In this document: positions 32,128 through 42,700 of the stretch, piece by piece | How the letters are laid out: every line of letters begins with the position of its first letter | Numbering within the stretch: the stretch's first letter is position 1 | Assembly (NCBI RefSeq): GCF_027484545.1 | Contig: NZ_JAIXST010000158.1 | Location: 1 to 54,667, forward strand | DNA: 54,667 nt | Direction: 5' to 3' | From: Runella sp. | GTDB lineage: Bacteria; Bacteroidota; Bacteroidia; Cytophagales; Spirosomataceae | Notes under the pieces: generated by a model | Seen by the model: only the letters and a program-made list of their open reading frames with translations | The model's database searches: none | Told to the model about the DNA's origin: nothing | Made by a program: the position numbers and the translations under genes

Positions 32128-33687
32128 ATGCTTTCTCTTCAAAACGCCTTCATTCGTCGTTACGACACCGTTGTACTTTCTGACTTAAACCTACACATCC
32201 AAACGGGCGAACAGTGGGCCATTGTAGGCGAAAACGGCAGTGGAAAATCCACCATATTGGAAGTATTAGCAGGAAAATGGCCCGTTTGGCGCGGTAAACT
32301 CACGCATGATTACGGCGACGTTTTACTTTCAAAAGTGGCAGAATTAGTACCTTCTGACTATTCTTTCAATCGCATTATAAAATCAGCAGCACAATATTAC
32401 CAACAACGTTTCCACAGTTTTGAAGCGGAAATTGCTCCGTCGGTCAGAGAAGTATTGACCAATCAACTCAAACCCGTCGGTACTGTTGACGCACATTCAG
32501 TGACACTGCTACCCAGCGGTATCAGCGAAGAAGAGCTATTGACTATCAGCCAACTCCTTTCCATCGACCATCTCCTAAACCGACATTTTGTGACGCTTTC
32601 CAACGGTGAAACTCGACGGATGTTGTTGGCGAGGTCATTGCTCAAAAAGCCAAAGCTATTGTTATTAGACAATCCTTTTTCTGGCTTAGATGTACACTCG
32701 CGCGAGGTATTGCGTGAAGCACTTATACATCTTAAAGAAGAAGGCATTTCAGTTATTTTCGTAACATCTTCGGTGGAAATACCGGATAGTGTGACACATG
32801 TGTTGGAGCTAAAAGGAGGGAATATTGTAGCTACGAGGCAAAATAAGGTTTCGGGTTACCAATCTGAAACATCGCTTAAACCTGATACATTCGCTGAGAA
32901 TAGACCCTTTCAGGGTGACAAAAGAATGACTACCGTGCCCGCTGTTTCGGATTTGCAATCCGAAACAAAGCTGAAGATGGATTTGCAATCCATCCACTCC
33001 AATAACTTTACATTTGCCGTCAATCTCCGAAATATCAACGTAAGTTACGGAGGAAAAAAAGTATTGGATACTATTAACTGGCAAGTCAAAAAGGGCGAAA
33101 AATGGGCTTTGGTTGGCCCTAATGGGTCAGGGAAGTCTACTTTATTGAGTATTCTCACCGCCGACAATCCTCAGCGTTTTGCCAACGATTACGACCTTTT
33201 TGATATAAAGCGCGGCGGTGCTTCGATGTGGGACGTCAAAAGCAAAATAGGACACGTTTCGCCTGAATTACACCTGTATTTTCCCCAAGAAACCACCGTG
33301 TTCAAAACCATTGCTTCGGGCTTTTTTGATGCTACCGGAGTTTATTTCAGAAAATTGACGGAAGAACAAATCCAACAAACCAACGTGGTAGCCGAGTGGC
33401 TGAATGTGAGCGCTTTGCTTGAAAAACCGTTTAAAAATCTCTCCAAAGGTCAACAGCGATTGGTGTTATTGGCGCGGGCATTGGTTAAAAATCCACCTTT
33501 GCTAATTCTGGATGAACCGTGTCAGGGATTGGATTTTGCCGCTGTAGAGCATTTTAAGCAAGTTGTAGATACGGTATGTGATTCCCGGGAGAGAACACTC
33601 ATTTATGTTTCTCACTACCACTATGAAATCCCAAGTTGTGTCACTCAAACGTTGCGCCTGGCCGATGGGAAAATTGTCTCCCCATAA
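32128..33687 (+). CDS. Twin-NBD ABC ATPase (ModF-like), degenerate first domain
   Basis: Cytoplasmic protein of 519 residues with two ABC ATPase domains and no membrane part, like ModF/PhrA. NBD1 (about 1-235): Walker A GENGSGKST, signature LSNGETRR, Walker B LLLLDNPFSGLD, where Asn replaces the catalytic Glu, and VTSSVE, where Ser replaces the switch His. NBD2 (about 290-519): GPNGSGKSTLL, LSKGQQRLVLLARAL, LLILDEPCQGLDF and VSHYHYE, all intact. So ATP is probably hydrolysed only at one site. The linker (about 240-289) is low in family likeness and is built from palindromic DNA repeats (see the repeat entry). The role in molybdate uptake suggested by the name ModF is not supported by neighbours. 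Confidence 0.85.
   Translation: MLSLQNAFIRRYDTVVLSDLNLHIQTGEQWAIVGENGSGKSTILEVLAGKWPVWRGKLTHDYGDVLLSKVAELVPSDYSFNRIIKSAAQYYQQRFHSFEAEIAPSVREVLTNQLKPVGTVDAHSVTLLPSGISEEELLTISQLLSIDHLLNRHFVTLSNGETRRMLLARSLLKKPKLLLLDNPFSGLDVHSREVLREALIHLKEEGISVIFVTSSVEIPDSVTHVLELKGGNIVATRQNKVSGYQSETSLKPDTFAENRPFQGDKRMTTVPAVSDLQSETKLKMDLQSIHSNNFTFAVNLRNINVSYGGKKVLDTINWQVKKGEKWALVGPNGSGKSTLLSILTADNPQRFANDYDLFDIKRGGASMWDVKSKIGHVSPELHLYFPQETTVFKTIASGFFDATGVYFRKLTEEQIQQTNVVAEWLNVSALLEKPFKNLSKGQQRLVLLARALVKNPPLLILDEPCQGLDFAAVEHFKQVVDTVCDSRERTLIYVSHYHYEIPSCVTQTLRLADGKIVSP
32848..32994 (+). repeat. Palindromic repeats inside the ABC protein linker
   Basis: Three hairpin units lie in the reading frame: 32848-32870 (imperfect), 32944-32966 (perfect, TTTCGGATT-TGC-AATCCGAAA) and 32976-32994 (perfect, ATGGATT-TGC-AATCCAT). 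A smaller ACCCT-TTC-AGGGT palindrome lies between the first two. In protein they read as repeated VSGYQSETSLK, VSDLQSETKLK and MDLQS words. Confidence 0.85.
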
Positions 33688-33714
33688 AACCAAGAGGTGA
33701 CAATTCTTTCCTGT

Positions 33715-34692
33715 TTATCCATTTTTTGGTTTTGCTTTTTTGGCATCAATGACGGTTTGAAACGTACTTACGCCCGCTGCTCCAAAATAACCTAAGGGTT
33801 TACGTCCGTTTGCATTCGCATTTTTTACATTCGTAATGATGTTTGAGGGTGCCGTTGCAAAAATTCCGCCATTGGTAGATTCAATTCTCGCTTGGTTTAT
33901 AAAGTAATAACCTTCCAATGATAGGCTATATAATTCTACCTTGATTGTGTCTTTTTCGGCCAGAAAGTCGTTGAAAGGCACGATTGACTGTCGAATTGGC
34001 AAAATAAAGATTAGACCGTCGCTGTTAGCTCCGGCACTGAATGCACCGTCGAAAGCGGTTGATATCTCACTCGCTTTGTCGTAGTACTTTCCATTTTTAT
34101 AGGATTTTACCCAATAACAATCTCCCACGCCTATGGGATCGCGAGCAAAAAACTCCGGTTTGTAACCATCTTTAGGTGAACCATCGGTGGGTGCTACGGG
34201 AAGTTTATCAAAAAAGTACGTAAGTGAATCAATTTTGGGTACACGATTAAGTTTACTTACCGCGCTGTATTCTTCAGTTCCCAACTTGATACGCAAGGTG
34301 TAAGTCCCGCCAATACGTCCGATTGTATCACGCGCCGAAGAAGGCTGCCATACATAACTGCCGTTGTTTTTCAGGTCCTTAAACGAAAAAACCTTCCCTT
34401 TTTCATCGGTTACTGTAACGGTGGCATTAAGAGCAGGTTTGGCAGGCGTGTTATCAAAATAAGGCGCCGATTGTGTCAGACGGATAGTTTGGTCGGCGAT
34501 TTGATTGGTAACCCAACCTTCCACCACCAATTGCGACTCGCCCGAATTAATATTCAAATCTACTACGTCTTCGCAGCTTGAGAGTAGTACAATAGCCCCC
34601 AGCCCCAATGGGGTGCTTTTTAACAGATATTTAAAAAGATTGGCCAATACAGTATTGATTGTTTTCATGGCATTCGTAGTCAGCTGTTTCAT
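33715..34692 (-). CDS. DUF4249 lipoprotein, partner of the TonB receptor
   Basis: A 325-residue outer-membrane-type lipoprotein. The signal ends with lipobox LLSSC (C40 from this start), then SCEDVVDLN, the usual DUF4249 opening, followed by LVVEGWVTNQ, QTIRLTQSAPYFD, ATVTVTDEKGKVF and YTLRIKLG. The family is mostly beta-strand and is found beside TonB-dependent receptors in Bacteroidota. The ATG at 34692 overlaps the receptor stop codon as TAATG, which supports translational coupling; an internal ATG at 34668 would also give a complete signal. Ligand unknown. Confidence 0.85.
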   Translation of the reverse strand: MKQLTTNAMKTINTVLANLFKYLLKSTPLGLGAIVLLSSCEDVVDLNINSGESQLVVEGWVTNQIADQTIRLTQSAPYFDNTPAKPALNATVTVTDEKGKVFSFKDLKNNGSYVWQPSSARDTIGRIGGTYTLRIKLGTEEYSAVSKLNRVPKIDSLTYFFDKLPVAPTDGSPKDGYKPEFFARDPIGVGDCYWVKSYKNGKYYDKASEISTAFDGAFSAGANSDGLIFILPIRQSIVPFNDFLAEKDTIKVELYSLSLEGYYFINQARIESTNGGIFATAPSNIITNVKNANANGRKPLGYFGAAGVSTFQTVIDAKKAKPKNG

Positions 34693-37052
34693 TAGAATTT
34701 AAAATTATAAGTAACGGCAGGAATCACCGAGCCAATTACGGCATAGCGTACGGCTTCTGTTTTGAGGTTATTATCTTCATTTTGGCGCACATACATGGAG
34801 AAAGGATTGCGACGGTTGTAGGCGTTATACACACTGAATACCCATTCGCCTTGTCCAATACCAAATAGTTTTTTCTTCGATTTCAGTGTGGCGCCGAGGT
34901 CTAAGCGATGATAAGCAGGAATCCGAGCTGCATTACGACTGTCGTTGACGTTTTGGGGCAAGGCCAATCCTCCCCATTCAAAGCGGTTAGTCGGGAAGGT
35001 GGCAGGCGTGCCCGTGTTGAAGGCAAAATTGGAAGAGAAACTCCAGCGCTCATTGAGTTGATACAAGGCTACTACGGACAGATTGTGGGTTTTGTCAAAA
35101 CGGGCAGGAAACCAACCACCGTTGTTGATGCCTTCAATTTTACGTTCAGTACGGGCCAAGGTATAACTAAACCAACCTGTCAATTTTCCTTTGTTTTTCT
35201 TCACATAAAATTCCGTTCCGTAAGCCCGTCCGTTTCCAAAAAGCAAGTCTCCCTCAAAGTATTTGTTCAATAACAAGTCTGAATTTCTGACGTAATCAAT
35301 CTGATTTTGAAGCTTTTTATAATAAACCTCTACCGACGCTTCGTAGGTATTGTCCTGAAAATTTTGGAACCAACCTAAGGCTACTTGGTCAGCCAATTGG
35401 GGTTTGATAATCTTTGAACTCAATGTCCACACATCCAATGGAGAACTTGCCGCCGTATTTGACAATAAATGCAAATATTGGGCCGTACGGTTATAACTTG
35501 CTTTGATAGAAGTGGAAGGCGATACTTCAATTTTGGCTGAGAAACGCGGCTCCCAATTTCCATATTGGTTAATTACTTCGTTTTTCCCGTAACGTTTTTC
35601 AGAAATCGGGTATTTGCGTTCGCCTACGGCAATCTCCTGAAATTCAAAAACCTCACCCGAACCTAAATTCCGAAAATAAGAATATCGAATCCCGTATTGG
35701 AGAGACAGCCATTTATTTATTTTCTGATCATTGCCAATGTATAAGGCTGATTCGTCGGCATAACGTGCCTCAATACTGATATTTCGCTCTTCACCGCTGG
35801 AAATCGCTAAAGCTGTTCCGGGTTTTGAGTCATAATGCAGGTACTGCCCTCCAAAAGTAATGGTATTGTTAGGAGTCAGATAGTAGGTAAAGTCAGGCTT
35901 AAAACTCTTGGTTTTGATACTCGAATTCCATTTGAACTTGTCTCCCGTTTTGCTTTCATTGTTACGATCTGATTCCAACCCATAATCATAGTTAGAATAA
36001 AATGCCGTCGCATTCATGAACAACTTATTGTTAAAAATGTGGTTCCAACGAGCCGTAGCCGTTTGATTTCCCCAATCGAAGCCAAAATCTGCCCCAAACA
36101 CATCGCGCCCAAAATAGCCCGAAGCATAGACTGTGTTTTTATCGTTGATGCGGTAATTGGCTTTAGCTGTAAAATCGTAAAAATTAAAACGGGAGTTTTT
36201 TAAATCACTGTTTAGAAAGGGTTTGGCCAACACATCAATGTACGACCGCCTCCCAGCCACAATGAAGGAGCCTTTTCCTTTGGCAAAGGGTTGCTCGTAG
36301 CTTAATCGTGAAAAGATACTGCCGATTCCACCGTTGATTTCGCGGGTTTTGGAATTCCCTTCTTTGAGTCGTACATCCAAAATAGAAGAAATGCGTCCGC
36401 CATATTGGGCAGGAATACCGCCTTTTATCAGCTTTACATCTTTAACCGCATCGGGATTAAAAACCGAGAAAAAGCCGAATAAGTGGGAAGAATTATAAAC
36501 GGGAGCTTCATCAAGAAGCACTAAATTTTGGTCAATATTACCGCCGCGCACGTTAAATCCGCTGGCCCCCTCCCCTACACTTGTTACGCCCGGCAACAAT
36601 TGAATACTCCGTACCAAATCAACTTCTCCCAACAATGCCGGCATTTGTCGGATGGTTTTCATCTCGACCTTGTTGACCGACATCTCAATGTTTTTTACAT
36701 TTTCGTCTTCTTTGGCTGTCCTGATGATTACTTCCTGCAATTTCAAACTTTCGTCTTTCAATTCGATATTGAGTTTTAAATCGGCAGTAAGCTCTATCCT
36801 TTTCTCAATTTTTTCATAACCAAGGTAGTTGAATACAAGCGTATAGGTGTTGCCGGTAGTAAGATTAAGGGCATAATATCCATAGTCGTTGGAAACAGTA
36901 CCGTTACTGATTTCACGGACATATACGGAGACTCCGATGAGGGTTTCCCCGTTGGAAGCATCCTTAATGTAACCACTAATGGTCTTTTTTTCTTGGCCAT
37001 ACCCTCGCGTAAATACCAAAAGCAATAAAAGGAGTGATAAGCATTGTCTCAT
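34692..37052 (-). CDS. TonB-dependent outer-membrane receptor with CarboxypepD-like N-domain
   Basis: Imports a ligand through the outer membrane using TonB energy. 786 residues: signal peptide to about residue 19 (GYGQ), a carboxypeptidase-D regulatory-like domain (about 20-105, TISGYIKDASNGETLIGVSVYV, NDYGYYAL), a plug (about 120-230, LLGEVDLVRSIQLLPGV, GFNVRGGNIDQNLVLLDEAPVYN) and a beta barrel ending with an aromatic residue (VTYNFKF). No SusD gene follows; the DUF4249 lipoprotein takes that place. This pairing is common in Bacteroidota and may serve iron or peptide uptake, but the ligand cannot be read from the sequence. Confidence 0.92.
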   Translation of the reverse strand: MRQCLSLLLLLLVFTRGYGQEKKTISGYIKDASNGETLIGVSVYVREISNGTVSNDYGYYALNLTTGNTYTLVFNYLGYEKIEKRIELTADLKLNIELKDESLKLQEVIIRTAKEDENVKNIEMSVNKVEMKTIRQMPALLGEVDLVRSIQLLPGVTSVGEGASGFNVRGGNIDQNLVLLDEAPVYNSSHLFGFFSVFNPDAVKDVKLIKGGIPAQYGGRISSILDVRLKEGNSKTREINGGIGSIFSRLSYEQPFAKGKGSFIVAGRRSYIDVLAKPFLNSDLKNSRFNFYDFTAKANYRINDKNTVYASGYFGRDVFGADFGFDWGNQTATARWNHIFNNKLFMNATAFYSNYDYGLESDRNNESKTGDKFKWNSSIKTKSFKPDFTYYLTPNNTITFGGQYLHYDSKPGTALAISSGEERNISIEARYADESALYIGNDQKINKWLSLQYGIRYSYFRNLGSGEVFEFQEIAVGERKYPISEKRYGKNEVINQYGNWEPRFSAKIEVSPSTSIKASYNRTAQYLHLLSNTAASSPLDVWTLSSKIIKPQLADQVALGWFQNFQDNTYEASVEVYYKKLQNQIDYVRNSDLLLNKYFEGDLLFGNGRAYGTEFYVKKNKGKLTGWFSYTLARTERKIEGINNGGWFPARFDKTHNLSVVALYQLNERWSFSSNFAFNTGTPATFPTNRFEWGGLALPQNVNDSRNAARIPAYHRLDLGATLKSKKKLFGIGQGEWVFSVYNAYNRRNPFSMYVRQNEDNNLKTEAVRYAVIGSVIPAVTYNFKF

Positions 37053-37275
37053 AGCTGAAAATGGTTACTGATTGTTCACTGAATGACATTCTAAATCTGC
37101 GTTTCCCCTACGGAGCCACAAAACTTAGCATAGCGTTTGTACTTTTTTTATATAAAACGCTGTAAACCTACTTGTTTGTTTCAAAAAATAAGATAAAATT
37201 GGGATGAAGTGCCAAAAAAATGGCGTAAAAGGGAATTATAAAGGTATAACTGTAATCAAAAAGCAAATCATAAAT

Positions 37276-37314
37276 ATAAAAGGGTTGCCTCAATAAGCGA
37301 GGCAACCCTTTTAT
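37276..37314. terminator. Terminator after the GH20 gene
   Basis: Perfect 16-bp stem (ATAAAAGGGTTGCCTC with its complement) and a 7-nt loop. It lies just beyond the GH20 stop codon and before the receptor promoter region. Confidence 0.9.
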
Positions 37315-37330
37315 GTATTTACCATTTTTA

Positions 37331-39625
37331 TTAATCTACCACCACTTCATCCATTGCGATTGTTATAGTTTGACCAGACGGGCTTTTTCCTGCGTTTTTG
37401 GCACGTACACGTATGTATCGGGCGCGAGCCGTCTTAAAGTCGGCTACCACGGGTAAAATCTGCCAAGGTCCCTCCAATTGGTAATTTACGGGCTGCGCAA
37501 TCGCATCTTTAAAGTTTTCTCCATCCCGCGATAGGCCAATTTCTACCGAAGTTGGCGGAAATACATTGCTCATGATGATTTTTAAAAAGTTGGCTGACAC
37601 TTTCGTTACAGGTTTCACTTCTCCCAAATCTATCGTAATTTCAAAATCTTTACCCGACATCCAAACCCATTCAGCACTGTTTCGGGGACTTTGCGCCACC
37701 TGACCATCGGTAAGTTTCTTTCTGTCAGCATCTACGCCTTCTGCGGGCGCGTTGGCGTAGGTATAAGATTTGCCTTTAGCACGGTGTATAAAGAATTTCT
37801 CCTCAAACCTTGCTCCCGCCGTTGTAATGGCTTTAATCGTTGTGATTTTATCCAATGTAATCGGCATCACATACTCCGTTGAACTCGTGGATGGCTCTTT
37901 TCCATCAAGCGTATAATAAATTTTACTGTCTGAGTCCAGTTTTTCCAGTCGTACCTGCAATTGTCCCTGATTGTTGAACTGCGTTACGGCTTTTACATCT
38001 AAAATCCGCTTGGAATAATTGACTTTCAGATAATCCATTCGCTTTACATGCTCTTTCAGGCGCGTCGCAAAATCTTCAAAATTCTTTCCTCCCGAAGGTA
38101 CCCAAGCCACTTCAGCTATAGCCGTTGCCCTTGGAAAAGTCATATATTCTACCTGTTGGGGAGTAGGCATATATTCAGTCCAAACATTCCCCTGAACACC
38201 CAAAATATACTTTTGTTCTTCAGGCGAAAACTCAGCGGAAGGGTCATATTCATAGACTTTTTCAATAGGCAAATAGCCGCCAATGGCTAAAGGTTCTTTT
38301 GCAGGATTGGCCTGATAATAATCCAAATAGTAATAGGTATTTGGCGTCATAATGACGTTGTGTTTTTGCTTGGCCGCCTCAATCCCCCCTTTTATTCCTC
38401 GCCAACTCATCACTGTGGCATTGGGAGCCACTCCACCTTCCAAAATCTCATCCCAACCGATAATGGCACGTCCTTTTGAGTTTACAAACTTTTCAATACG
38501 CTTAATGAAGTAACTTTGTAGTTCGTGCTCATCCTTAAGATTCAGTTTTTTAATCAATTCCTGACAAAAAGCACTCTTTTGCCACGCATCTTTTGGACAC
38601 TCATCACCCCCGATATGAATGTATTTACCGGGAAATAAAGGGATTACTTCCGTAAGAACATCTTGCAAAAACGTAAAGGTTTGTTCGGTGGGACAGAAAA
38701 CATCAGTCATTACCCCCCATTTGGTCGCTACCTCGTATTTCTTAGTCGGTTCGCAACCTAACTCAGGATATGCAGCCAACGCTGCCGAGGCATGACCGGG
38801 CATTTCAATTTCGGGAATAATGGTCACGTATTTTGCCTGTGCATACTTCACAATATCTTTAATCTCGGCTTGGGTATAAAAACCGCCAATTTCTTTTCCG
38901 TCAAATTTCTGCGGATAATTCTCTGAATATTGTCCTACCAACGTTTCCTTACGTTTTGAGCCTATTTGCGTCAACTTAGGGTATTTCTTGATTTCAATGC
39001 GCCATCCTTGGTCATCTGTCAGGTGCCAATGCAAAACATTCATTTTGTGAACTGCCAGCAAGTCAATGTACTTTTTGATAAACGAAACGGGCATAAAATA
39101 CCGGCCAACATCCAGCATCAACCCCCGATGAACGAAACGCGGCTTGTCCTGAATTTGGCAAACGGGCATTGCCCACGTTATATTTTCAACGGGAGTAGGG
39201 CTGAATACGGCCGTTGGCAATAGCTGAAAAATGGTTTGCATCCCATAAAAAGCCCCTTGAGGAGTGGCTGTTTCCAAAATCACTCGGTCTGCACTAACGA
39301 GAAGTTTATATCCTTCCGAACCTAAGCCCAATGCTTTATTTTGACGAATATAAATGACATTTTTGGCCGTAGGCGTAGCGGTAGACGCGATGGGCAAAGT
39401 AAGCTTAGAAGCCGTTTTAAGAGCATTAATCAGGCTTTGAGCAATGGGTTTTAGTCCAGCATCTTTAGCAGTTACAATGATTTTGGTCTGAGGGTTTACT
39501 ACAAACTGCCCCTCACCGCCATTAAACTGGGCAGGAAAAGGAATAAGGTTGTAAACATTGTCTTGGGCTTGGAGAAGTGTAAGGTGCAGCGTACAAAGTG
39601 TAAAGAAGAAAGCTAATTTTTTCAT
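37331..39625 (-). CDS. Exported GH20 beta-N-acetylhexosaminidase
   Basis: Removes terminal N-acetylglucosamine or -galactosamine from chitin fragments and glycans. 764 residues: Sec signal (MKKLAFFFTLC, cleaved near LLQAQ), an N-terminal alpha/beta domain (about 20-150), and the GH20 barrel with DVGRYFMP, NVLHWHLTDDQGWRIEIKKYP, IPEIEMPGHA and the catalytic Asp-Glu pair in HIGGDECPKDAW. The C-terminus adds a chitobiase-type domain (YYTLDGKEPS) and an F5/8-type carbohydrate-binding domain (about 640-764). I chose the ATG at 39625; the longer reading from 39652 only adds a poor leader. With GH92 it points to glycan scavenging. Confidence 0.94.
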   Translation of the reverse strand: MKKLAFFFTLCTLHLTLLQAQDNVYNLIPFPAQFNGGEGQFVVNPQTKIIVTAKDAGLKPIAQSLINALKTASKLTLPIASTATPTAKNVIYIRQNKALGLGSEGYKLLVSADRVILETATPQGAFYGMQTIFQLLPTAVFSPTPVENITWAMPVCQIQDKPRFVHRGLMLDVGRYFMPVSFIKKYIDLLAVHKMNVLHWHLTDDQGWRIEIKKYPKLTQIGSKRKETLVGQYSENYPQKFDGKEIGGFYTQAEIKDIVKYAQAKYVTIIPEIEMPGHASAALAAYPELGCEPTKKYEVATKWGVMTDVFCPTEQTFTFLQDVLTEVIPLFPGKYIHIGGDECPKDAWQKSAFCQELIKKLNLKDEHELQSYFIKRIEKFVNSKGRAIIGWDEILEGGVAPNATVMSWRGIKGGIEAAKQKHNVIMTPNTYYYLDYYQANPAKEPLAIGGYLPIEKVYEYDPSAEFSPEEQKYILGVQGNVWTEYMPTPQQVEYMTFPRATAIAEVAWVPSGGKNFEDFATRLKEHVKRMDYLKVNYSKRILDVKAVTQFNNQGQLQVRLEKLDSDSKIYYTLDGKEPSTSSTEYVMPITLDKITTIKAITTAGARFEEKFFIHRAKGKSYTYANAPAEGVDADRKKLTDGQVAQSPRNSAEWVWMSGKDFEITIDLGEVKPVTKVSANFLKIIMSNVFPPTSVEIGLSRDGENFKDAIAQPVNYQLEGPWQILPVVADFKTARARYIRVRAKNAGKSPSGQTITIAMDEVVVD

Positions 39626-39705
39626 GCGTATGTTAAATCGTTTGAGAAACAAAGGAACTAAAAAACGGCAGGAATTGAAAAAATAGTGTGTAATCGGCTA
39701 AAAAC

Positions 39706-39738
39706 AAAAACGCCCCAACAGGAGTCGGGGCGTTTTTT
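39706..39738. terminator. Terminator after rpoC
   Basis: 11-bp GC-rich stem (AAAAACGCCCC / GGGGCGTTTTT) with a 10-nt loop and T-runs on both strands, just beyond the rpoC stop codon at 39760. Confidence 0.9.
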
Positions 39739-39759
39739 ATGTATAATCAGGGAAACCTA

Positions 39760-42700
39760 TTAATTTGCTAATTCGCGTTTGCCACGGCGAGAACCGCTGC
39801 GCTCACGTGCTTCAGTTACCGTTTCAAGTTCTTCTTTTGAACCGATAATAAGTTTCTGGAAACGACGTGCTCCCGTACCTGCCGGAATCAAGTGACCTAC
39901 AATCACGTTTTCCTTCAAGCCTTCGAGTGTATCGCGTTTTCCGCGTACGGCTGCTTCGCTCAATACCTTGGTCGTTTCCTGGAACGAGGCTGCTGAGATA
40001 AAGCTTTCGGTACCCAGAGAAGCCTGAGTGATACCCATTAACGTTGGTTGAGCAACGGCGGGTTTCGCATCACGAGCTGTTACCAAACGTTGGTCACGGC
40101 GTTTCAGGGTCGAATTTTCGTCACGCAAACGACGTGCAGAAATCAACATACCCGGTTTAAACGTTTCTGAATCACCGGAATCTTCTACCACTTTCATGTC
40201 GAGTACACGGTCATTTTCTTCGCGGAACGTCCATTTATCTACCGGTTGCATTTCCAAGAAGATAGTGTCACCCGGATCCATGATTTCAACTTTCTGCATC
40301 ATTTGGCGTACAATACACTCAATGTGCTTATCATTGATTTTCACCCCTTGCAGACGATATACCTCTTGAATCTCATTTACCAAATATTCCTGTACGGCGG
40401 TTGGTCCTTTGATTGACAGGATGTCGCTTGGTGTAATCGCTCCGTCTGACAGTGGCTCACCTGCTTTCACATAGTCACCATCCTGCACCAAAATATGTTT
40501 TGACAAAGGCACAAGATATTTTTTACGAGTACCGTCTTTCGATTCGATGTTGATTTCACGGTTACCGCGTTTAATCACCCCGTAAATAACAACTCCGTCA
40601 ATTTCAGAAACTACCGCAGGGTTAGATGGGTTACGCGCCTCAAACAATTCCGTTACCCGAGGCAAACCTCCCGTAATATCACGGGTTTTACCCAAAGTTC
40701 GCGGAAGTTTTGCCAGAGCTTGCCCCGTTCTTACCGAAGCGCCATCTTTAATAACCAAGCGAGCCCCAACAGGAAGGTTATATATCTTCTCTTCGATATC
40801 CGTCAAAAGTGGGCTCTTACCTTTTATCAACATGCCCGGGTTTTTAGCACGGTCACGGCTTTCGATAATTACCATCTCTTGGAAACCGGATTGCTCGTCG
40901 ATTTCCTCGCGGAACGTAATCCCTTCTTCGATGGCTTCATATTCTACAAAACCATTGAATTCTGATAAGATAACGGCGTTGTAAGGATCCCAGTTACAAA
41001 GTTCTTGTCCTTTGGTTACTCTATCTCCTTCTTTAACCAATAAAGTAGCCCCGTAAGGTACGTTGTTGACAATCAGTACTTGTCCGTTAGTTTCACTTAC
41101 GATACGAATTTCACCCGAACGACCCATTACGATGGTTGCAGGATTTCCTTCATTGTCGGTTGAATCTACCGTACGCATATCTTCAAATTCAACTTTACCG
41201 TCAAATTTAGTTTTGATAGACGCTTCCTGCGCAATGTTCTGCGCTACCCCACCCACGTGGAAAGTACGAAGTGTCAACTGTGTACCTGGCTCACCGATTG
41301 ACTGTGAGGCAATTACCCCGACAGCTTCTCCGTTTTCAGCCATCCGTCCCGAAGCTAAGTTACGTCCGTAGCATTTTGAACAAACACCACTGCGGGTTTC
41401 ACAAGTCAATACCGAACGAATTTCAACAGTTTCGATGCTGGTTTCGTCAATTCTGGAAGCAATTTCTTCCGTAATTTCTGAACCAGAAGCTACGATTAAT
41501 TCGCCGGTAAGCGGATCAAGAACGTCATGAACAGAAACACGTCCTAAGATACGTTCTGATAATGGTTCTACGATATCTTCATTGTCTTTCAACGCTGAGA
41601 TTTCGATACCGCGCAATGTACCGCAGTCTTCTTCATTTACTACTACATCTTGGGCAACATCATGCAAACGACGAGTCAGGTAACCCGCATCCGCCGTTTT
41701 TAATGCTGTATCGGCCAAACCTTTACGAGCACCGTGGGTAGAGATAAAGTACTCCAATACGTCAAGACCTTCTTTAAAGTTTGACAAAATTGGGTTTTCA
41801 ATGATTTCCCCTACTCCACCTGCCAAGTTTTTCTGTGGTTTCGCCATCAATCCACGCATACCACCCAACTGACGTACCTGCTCACGTGAACCGCGTGCAC
41901 CAGAGTGCATCATCATATACACAGAGTTGAAGCCCTGTTGGTCATTTTCCAATTGCGTCAGGAGCGTATTGGCCAACTTGGTGTTGGTACGCGTCCAAAC
42001 GTCAATGATTTGGTTATAGCGTTCGTTTTCAGTGATTAGACCCATCATAAAGTTCTCCATCACCCCTACCACTTCTTCTTTAGCGGTATCAATCAGTTGC
42101 CATTTTACATCCGGGATTTTAATATCTCCCAAACCAATGGACAACCCACCTTTAAAGGCTGTTTGGAAACCTAAATGCTTGATTTCATCCAAGAATTGTG
42201 CACAACGCGCATTGCCTGCAATCTTGAATACCTGCCCAATGATTTGCTGAAGTTTTTTCTTCGTCAACAATTCATTGATATATCCTACGATTTCGGGCAC
42301 ACATTGATTGAAAAGAATCCGACCAGCTACAGTATCAATCAATTTCTTTTCCAACGAACCGTCTTCGTTACGAACCGTAACGCGGCACTTGATTTGAGCA
42401 TGTTTAGAAAGTTTGCCTTCGTTGATAGCGATGATTACTTCATCCGCTCCGTAGAAAGTCATTCCTTCACCAATAATTGGAATCTCAGGTGTTGATTTAC
42501 GGCCTTTAGTTACGTAGTAAAGACCCAATACCATGTCTTGTGAAGGTACCGTAATTGGCGCACCGTTGGCCGGGTTAAGAATGTTGTGTGAAGAAAGCAT
42601 CAACATAGACGCTTCCAAAACAGCTTCCTGTCCAAGAGGTACGTGTACCGCCATCTGGTCACCGTCAAAGTCAGCGTTGAAGGCCGTACAAACGAGCGGG

